A stretch of 64,000 nucleotides of DNA from NCBI RefSeq assembly GCF_005048155.1, contig NZ_SUMB01000009.1:329691-393690 (forward strand), read 5' to 3'. The stretch's first letter is position 1, and every line of letters starts with the position of its first letter. The notes beneath the pieces are model-generated. The model did no database searches, was not told the DNA's origin, and saw only the letters and a program-made list of their open reading frames with translations. Positions 59,829 through 64,000 of this stretch are shown piece by piece. Origin of the DNA: Streptomyces piniterrae (GTDB lineage: Bacteria; Actinomycetota; Actinomycetes; Streptomycetales; Streptomycetaceae). Position numbers and translations under genes: made by a program.

Positions 59829-60350
59829 TCACTGTCCTTCCCGGTCGGCACCGACCGATGCGTATCCATTCCCGCCCGTGGAGCCGCCCACCGCCGCATG
59901 ACCGCCGGTGGAACCGAATCCCCCCTCGGCCCGCGCCGAGCCGGGAAGTTCCGCCACCTCGTGGAAGCGCACCTTCTCGACCTGCTGGACGACCAACTGG
60001 GCGACCCGGTCGAACCTCTCGAACCGCACGCTCTCGCGCGGATCCAGATTGACCACGATCACCTTGATTTCCCCACGGTACCCGGCATCCACCGTCCCCG
60101 GGGCATTCACCAGCGCCAGTCCGCAGCGGGCCGCCAGACCCGACCGCGGGTGCACAAATGCGGCATAGCCGTCCGGCAGCGCGATCGACACACCCGTGGG
60201 GAGCACCGCGCGCTCCCCCGGTGCGAGCACCGCGGCCTCGGTGGTCACCAGGTCCACGCCCGCGTCGCCCGGATGCCCGTACGCCGGGACGGGCACCTCC
60301 GGGTCCAGCCGCCGCAGCAGCACATCCACCGGGTTCCGAAGCTGACTCAC
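59829..60350 (-). CDS. dut: dUTP diphosphatase
   Basis: A 173-residue trimeric dUTPase converting dUTP to dUMP + PPi. All five motifs are present: AGVDLVTTE, PRSGLAARCGL, NAPGTVDAGYRGEIKVIVVN, RVAQLVVQ and the C-terminal P-loop-like RAEGGFGSTGG. A Gly-rich tail of about 20 residues follows motif V. The start overlaps the thioesterase gene stop. Confidence 0.96.
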   Translation of the reverse strand: MSQLRNPVDVLLRRLDPEVPVPAYGHPGDAGVDLVTTEAAVLAPGERAVLPTGVSIALPDGYAAFVHPRSGLAARCGLALVNAPGTVDAGYRGEIKVIVVNLDPRESVRFERFDRVAQLVVQQVEKVRFHEVAELPGSARAEGGFGSTGGHAAVGGSTGGNGYASVGADREGQ

Positions 60351-60958
60351 GGGTTCACCTCAAAGGCACGCGCACGCTTGACCTGGTCCGGGTCGGACAT
60401 CGCCGCCTGGATCTCCTCGGTCCTTCCGTTCTCGATGAAGTGGTCGACCTTCACCTCGATGAAGACGGCCTCCGCGCGCACCGCGACCGGGCCGTCCGGG
60501 CCGCCTATCCGCCCGACGGCCGTCGAGTAGATCTTCCGCCCGTGCACCGCGGTCACCCGCGCGTCCAGATGCAGCACCGTGCCCAGCGGCACCGGCCGTA
60601 CGAAGTCGGTCTCCAGCCGGCCGGTCACCGCGATCACCCGCAGCAGCCAGTTCAGCGAGCCGAGCGTCTCGTCCAGCGCGGTCGCCAGCACCCCGCCGTG
60701 CGCCAGGCCGGGCGCGCCCTGGTGGGCCTCCTTGACGGTGAACTCGGCGAGCACGCTCACACCGTCGCCGGCCCGCGCCTCCAGGTGCAGACCGTGCGGC
60801 TGTCCCGTGCCGCAGCCGAAGCACCGCTCGTAGTGCGCACCGAGGAGTTCTCCGGGCGCCGGCGCGTCGGGGTGCCGGACCGGAGCGGTGGCGCCCTCGG
60901 GTGGGGTCAGCCGCGACAGGCCCGTCTGCCCGGTCGTCGTTCTGTCAGTTCCACTCAC
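60347..60958 (-). CDS. PaaI-family hotdog-fold thioesterase
   Basis: A 203-residue protein: CFGCGTGQPHGLHLEA near residue 45, then the hotdog motif HQGAPGLAHGGVLATALDET and ETDFVRPVPLGTVLHLDARV. Hydrolyses acyl- or aryl-CoA; substrate unknown. GTG at 60958 chosen; the longer frame upstream overlaps the divergent gene. Overlaps dut by 4 bp. Confidence 0.87.
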   Translation of the reverse strand: MSGTDRTTTGQTGLSRLTPPEGATAPVRHPDAPAPGELLGAHYERCFGCGTGQPHGLHLEARAGDGVSVLAEFTVKEAHQGAPGLAHGGVLATALDETLGSLNWLLRVIAVTGRLETDFVRPVPLGTVLHLDARVTAVHGRKIYSTAVGRIGGPDGPVAVRAEAVFIEVKVDHFIENGRTEEIQAAMSDPDQVKRARAFEVNP

Positions 60959-61016
60959 GAGTGCAGACCCTACCCGCGCGCGTAACGGGCCCGCGCCGCC
61001 GTGCCAAGCTGGAGCC

Positions 61017-61460
61017 ATGCAGTCGTACGAAGAACGCCTCACCGTGCCCCGCTCCTGGTGGGTGATCGCCGGTCTGATCGGCGTCTCCTGCGCCCTGATG
61101 CTGCTCCCCCTGGGGACGCTCCCGATGCTCGGCGGACTGATCGGCGGCGCGGCGCTGGCGGCGGTGGCGGTGAGCTCGTACGGCTCGGTGCGGATCCGGG
61201 TGGTGGGCGGCGCGCTGGTCGCCGGCGACGCGAAGATCCCGGTGGCGGTGCTGGGCGAGGCGCGGGCGCTGGACGCCGAGGAGGCGCTGGCGTGGCGTAC
61301 GCACAAGGCCGACGCCCGCGCGTTCCTGCTGCTGCGCAGCTACATTCCGACCGCGGTGCGGGTGGAGATCGACGACCCGTCGGACCCGACGCCGTACGCG
61401 TACCTCTCGACGCGTGAACCGGAGCGGCTGGTGGCGGCCCTGACGGCCGTACGCGCCTGA
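61017..61460 (+). CDS. DUF3093 membrane protein
   Basis: A 147-residue protein with two TM segments after a short N-terminus (YEERLTVPRSWWVIAGLIGV, then LGGLIGGAALAAVAVSSYGS) and a cytosolic domain with GDAKIPVAVLGEARALDAEE, AFLLLRSYIPTAVRVEIDDP and YLSTREPERLVAAL. Conserved actinobacterial family typically divergent from dut, as here. Function unknown. Confidence 0.87.
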   Translation: MQSYEERLTVPRSWWVIAGLIGVSCALMLLPLGTLPMLGGLIGGAALAAVAVSSYGSVRIRVVGGALVAGDAKIPVAVLGEARALDAEEALAWRTHKADARAFLLLRSYIPTAVRVEIDDPSDPTPYAYLSTREPERLVAALTAVRA

Positions 61461-61483
61461 CGGGCGGCGCGGGAGGGGCGGCG

Positions 61484-62380
61484 TCAGTGGCGCGCCCGTG
61501 ACCGGCCCGTGCCGGCCCATTTGCCCACCGGGAGGGCCTCGTGCGAGGCGCCGGGAAGGGCGTCCCACGGAACCTGACGGTCGCGCAGGTCCCTGCGGAT
61601 CTTCTCCGCGACCTTTCGGGTGTCCCGTCGGTTCATGAGGGCGCCGACCGTGGCGCCGATCAGGAACGGTACGAGGTTGGGGAGGTTGCGGAGCGTGCGC
61701 CGCATGATCCGCTGGCGCAGTCGGCGCCTCATCTGCCCGCCGAGCGCGGCGTCCAGCGAGGCCGGTGCGGTGACCTCGATGCCCCGCTCCTCGGTCCAGG
61801 CCGTCAGATAGACCATGGCGCGCTGCGTGAGGCTGCCCGGGGGCCGCAGGCCGTAGACCTCGTGCAGCTCCGCGATCAGCTTGATCTCGACCGAGGCGAC
61901 GCCGGCCACCTCGGCGGCCAGCTCGGCCGGCATGGCAGGCGGTACGGGCAGCATCGCGGCCGCGCCCACGCCCGCTCCGACCGTGGCGGTGCCCCTGCAG
62001 GCACCGGCGACCAGTTTGTCGGCCAGTTCCTCGGGGGTCAGGCCGGGGAACTGCGCGCGCAGCGTGGCCAGGTCGCGGACCGGGATCCGCGGGGCGGTCT
62101 CGATGATCCGGTCGGCGATCACGGCCAGCGTCCCCCGAAACCTCGCCCGGGAGATGCCGCCGGCCCGCGCGCCGACATGGGCCGCCCTTCTCGCGCCGCG
62201 CCCGACAGCTGCCGCGAGCGAGGCCGTGCGGCCCCGCTCCTGCACTGCGTCGGTGGTCCGCTCCGCGGGGAGGGCGGCCGGGTCGGCGGGCACGGACGCG
62301 TTTTCCTCGCGTGATCGTGCGCCGGCCGCCGGACCTCGCTCGCCCTTGTGGCCCTTACGGAACGGGTGCGCGCCTGCCAC
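61484..62380 (-). CDS. Hypothetical protein, EcsC-like features
   Basis: A 298-residue protein. After a disordered N-terminal 75 residues it has VAGACRGTATVGAGVGAAAM, AELAAEVAGVASVEIKLIAE, LHEVYGLR and, near the end, RNLPNLVPFLIGATVGALMN followed by RRDTRKVAEKIRRDLR. Two or three glycine-rich hydrophobic helices suggest membrane association. I do not recognise the family with certainty. The gene starts 14 bp after the DUF4193 stop. Confidence 0.7.
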   Translation of the reverse strand: MAGAHPFRKGHKGERGPAAGARSREENASVPADPAALPAERTTDAVQERGRTASLAAAVGRGARRAAHVGARAGGISRARFRGTLAVIADRIIETAPRIPVRDLATLRAQFPGLTPEELADKLVAGACRGTATVGAGVGAAAMLPVPPAMPAELAAEVAGVASVEIKLIAELHEVYGLRPPGSLTQRAMVYLTAWTEERGIEVTAPASLDAALGGQMRRRLRQRIMRRTLRNLPNLVPFLIGATVGALMNRRDTRKVAEKIRRDLRDRQVPWDALPGASHEALPVGKWAGTGRSRARH

Positions 62381-62394
62381 GGCGTCGACGGGCC

Positions 62395-62697
62395 TCAGGC
62401 CGCGCAGTCGCGGCAGATCGGCTGACCGTTCTTGTCCTCCGCGGCCAGCTGGCTGCGGTGGTGGACCAGGAAGCAGCTCATGCAGGTGAACTCGTCCTGC
62501 TGCTTGGGCAGGACGCGGACCGCGAGCTCCTCGTTCGAGAGGTCGGCGCCAGGGAGTTCCAGGCCCTCGGCCTGCTCGAACTCATCGACGTCGACGGCCG
62601 AGGCGGACTTGTCGTTCCGCCGCGACTTCAGCTCCTCGATGCTGTCCTCGTTGAGGTCGTCATCGGTCTTGCGTGGGGTGTCGTAATCCGTAGCCAT
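62395..62697 (-). CDS. DUF4193 zinc-ribbon protein
   Basis: A 100-residue protein. Acidic N-terminal half (DDDLNEDSIEELKSRRNDK) and a C-terminal Zn ribbon with C72, C75, C95 and C98 (TCMSCFLVHH, PICRDC). Universally conserved actinobacterial family near dut. Probably binds a core complex, but its role is unknown. Confidence 0.92.
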   Translation of the reverse strand: MATDYDTPRKTDDDLNEDSIEELKSRRNDKSASAVDVDEFEQAEGLELPGADLSNEELAVRVLPKQQDEFTCMSCFLVHHRSQLAAEDKNGQPICRDCAA

Positions 62698-63223
62698 TTT
62701 CGCTCTCCCCCTCTGGGTGTCTGCGGTGTCTCAGCGCAGGTAACGCGTGAGAGGCCGGACTTGTGCCCGACCTGAGGCGGAGATTTTGCCTCACATCAAG
62801 GTCTGTTACTCAATCGACACCCAACCGGCCCCCTGAAGAGGTGATCGGTTTGGATGGCGATCAGGACCGTACACGGTCCGAATGTCGCACCTCGCGCAGC
62901 CCATCACGTGTACTTCCCGTGATCAGGGCCCCGGGAAACCAGGATTTTCCCGGCTTTCCACCGGGCGTTTTGATCACGGAGCGTAGATGGCCGGAAATTC
63001 GCGTCTGTGAGGGATCACACACGATCAGGGCGGCCGGAGGGCCGGCCGAATTCCGCGCAAAGCGAACTCGGCGAAGGATCCCCGGCGACCCACCGTTTCG
63101 TCAAACCGGGAGGCGAGACGGTGTGCCGCCGCCCGACGGGCGAGTGCACGCACAGATGTCCTATGAGTGCCCGGAGGGGCGCGCGGCGCGTTCACCGGGC
63201 CGCGCGACCCCCTTCCGTCCACG
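62698..63223. other. Intergenic region, nothing recognised
   Basis: 526 bp upstream of the DUF4193 gene and downstream of the sensor kinase. Contains scattered GATCA/TGATC and CCCGGGAAA-type short inverted motifs but no gene, RNA or clear terminator. One plus-strand open frame across it has no coding character. Confidence 0.5.
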
Positions 63224-64000
63224 TCAGAGCGGCAGCACGACCCGCACCACCAGGCCGCCGCCTTCGCGGGGCTCGGCGGTGATGGTGCCGTCGTGTGCGC
63301 GCACCACGGACCGCACGATGGACAGGCCGAGGCCGACGCCCTTGTCGCTGCCGGTGCGCTCGGTGCGCAGCCGCCGGAAGGGCTCGAAGAGGTTCTCGAT
63401 CTCGTAGGCCGGGACCATCGGTCCGGTGTTGGAGACCACCAGTACCGCGCAGCCCGGTTGTGCCTCGGTGGAGACCTCGACCCAGCCTTCCTCGGGGATG
63501 TTGTAGCGCACCGCGTTCTGGACGAGGTTCAGTGCGATGCGCTCCAGCAGTACGCCGTTGCCCTGGGCGAAGACCTGCTGGCGGACCCCTCGGAACTCCA
63601 CATCCTTGGTGTGCGCCTCCCCGCGGGTCTGCTCGACGGCCTGGGCGGCGACCTCCGAGAGATCGACCGGCTTCTTGTCCACGACCTTGTTCTCACTGCG
63701 GGCGAGCAGCAGCAGGCCCTCCACCAGCTGCTCGCTGCGCTCGTTGGTCGCCAGCAGCGTCTTGCCGAGCTGCGTCAGCTCGGGGGAGGCGTCCGGGTCG
63801 GCGAGCTGGACCTCCAGCAGCGTGCGGTTGATCGCCAACGGGGTGCGCAGCTCGTGCGAGGCATTGGAGACAAAGCGACGTTGTGACTCGAAGGCCCGGT
63901 CGAGACGGTCCAGCATCTCGTCGAAGGTGTCCGCGAGCTCCTTGAGCTCGTCGTCCGGGCCGCCCAGCTCGATCCGCCGGTGCAGATCCGAGCCGGCCAC
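63224..64000 (-). CDS. Sensor histidine kinase, C-terminal part (5' end outside window)
   Basis: The last 258 residues of a two-component kinase: end of a HAMP domain (DDELKELADTFDEMLDRLDR), HisKA with the phospho-acceptor His in SNASHELRTPLAIN, and HATPase with NLVQNAVRYN, an SNTGP G1 box and GVGLGLSIVRSVVRAHDG. Intact to the stop. The sensing N-terminus and any response regulator lie to the right of the window. Signal unknown. Confidence 0.9.
   Translation of the reverse strand: MAGSDLHRRIELGGPDDELKELADTFDEMLDRLDRAFESQRRFVSNASHELRTPLAINRTLLEVQLADPDASPELTQLGKTLLATNERSEQLVEGLLLLARSENKVVDKKPVDLSEVAAQAVEQTRGEAHTKDVEFRGVRQQVFAQGNGVLLERIALNLVQNAVRYNIPEEGWVEVSTEAQPGCAVLVVSNTGPMVPAYEIENLFEPFRRLRTERTGSDKGVGLGLSIVRSVVRAHDGTITAEPREGGGLVVRVVLPL

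Noticed and set aside
62763..63407. Plus-strand 214-codon frame over the intergenic region and the kinase 3' end
   Set aside because: Composition typical of non-coding high-GC sequence, overlaps a definite kinase gene on the other strand.

Overview
The window is high-GC actinomycete DNA and almost certainly a Streptomyces chromosome. It carries a two-domain geosmin synthase, a SepF-like paralogue, a split Kdp potassium system with actinobacterial KdpDE, and DUF3159, DUF3710, DUF3093 and DUF4193 genes, with frequent GTG starts and ATGA/GTGA stop-start overlaps. No rRNA, tRNA or CRISPR array was recognised.

Layout. 1-2.2 kb: end of an aryl-CoA (salicylyl/anthraniloyl-CoA type) hydroxylase and a crotonase-family partner. 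2.3-2.6 kb: a MITE-like inverted repeat. 2.6-6.5 kb: an arginine deiminase locus (permease, ornithine carbamoyltransferase, arginine deiminase). 6.5-9.3 kb: a decayed IS200/IS605 element (broken TnpA, intact TnpB, right-end hairpin) abutting the ribosome binding site of a SLOG-like gene, followed by an AraC fragment. 9.3-13.6 kb: a bacterial RNA-repair pair, Pnkp and Hen1. 13.8-19.9 kb: a 5-oxoproline (pyroglutamate) utilisation regulon, pxpA, pxpBC, an MFS transporter, a GntR/FadR-type regulator and a DUF1445 hydro-lyase. Every promoter in this block carries a copy of one operator, consensus ATYGTTSAACRAT, so the five transcription units can be read as a single regulon. 20-26.5 kb: housekeeping and accessory genes, including a corA Mg transporter gene broken by an inserted hairpin repeat and by two deletions. 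26.6-29 kb: geosmin synthase. 29.2-31.9 kb: a DUF4185 pseudogene and a two-gene TPR cassette carrying YQA[G/A]RD motifs.

31.9-40.6 kb is the most unusual block. A divergently transcribed VioB/RebD-type ferritin-like protein faces an operon of a DyP peroxidase, an enzyme closely resembling Streptomyces L-glutamate oxidase, a ThDP-dependent decarboxylase-like enzyme and a second RebO-like flavin amine oxidase. The last three are coupled by ATGA overlaps. It looks like an undescribed amino-acid oxidase/imine pathway.

40.7-58.9 kb is dominated by potassium homeostasis: a KimA-like transporter, a membrane RCK protein with no canonical filter, two TrkA/Ceo subunits, KdpE-KdpD, and KdpC-B-A-F with an extra 27-residue membrane peptide ahead of KdpF. 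An AAC(2')-type acetyltransferase gene lies between kdpD and kdpC. 59-64 kb holds a conserved actinobacterial set (DUF3710, dUTPase, thioesterase, DUF3093, a hypothetical, DUF4193) and the C-terminal part of a sensor kinase.
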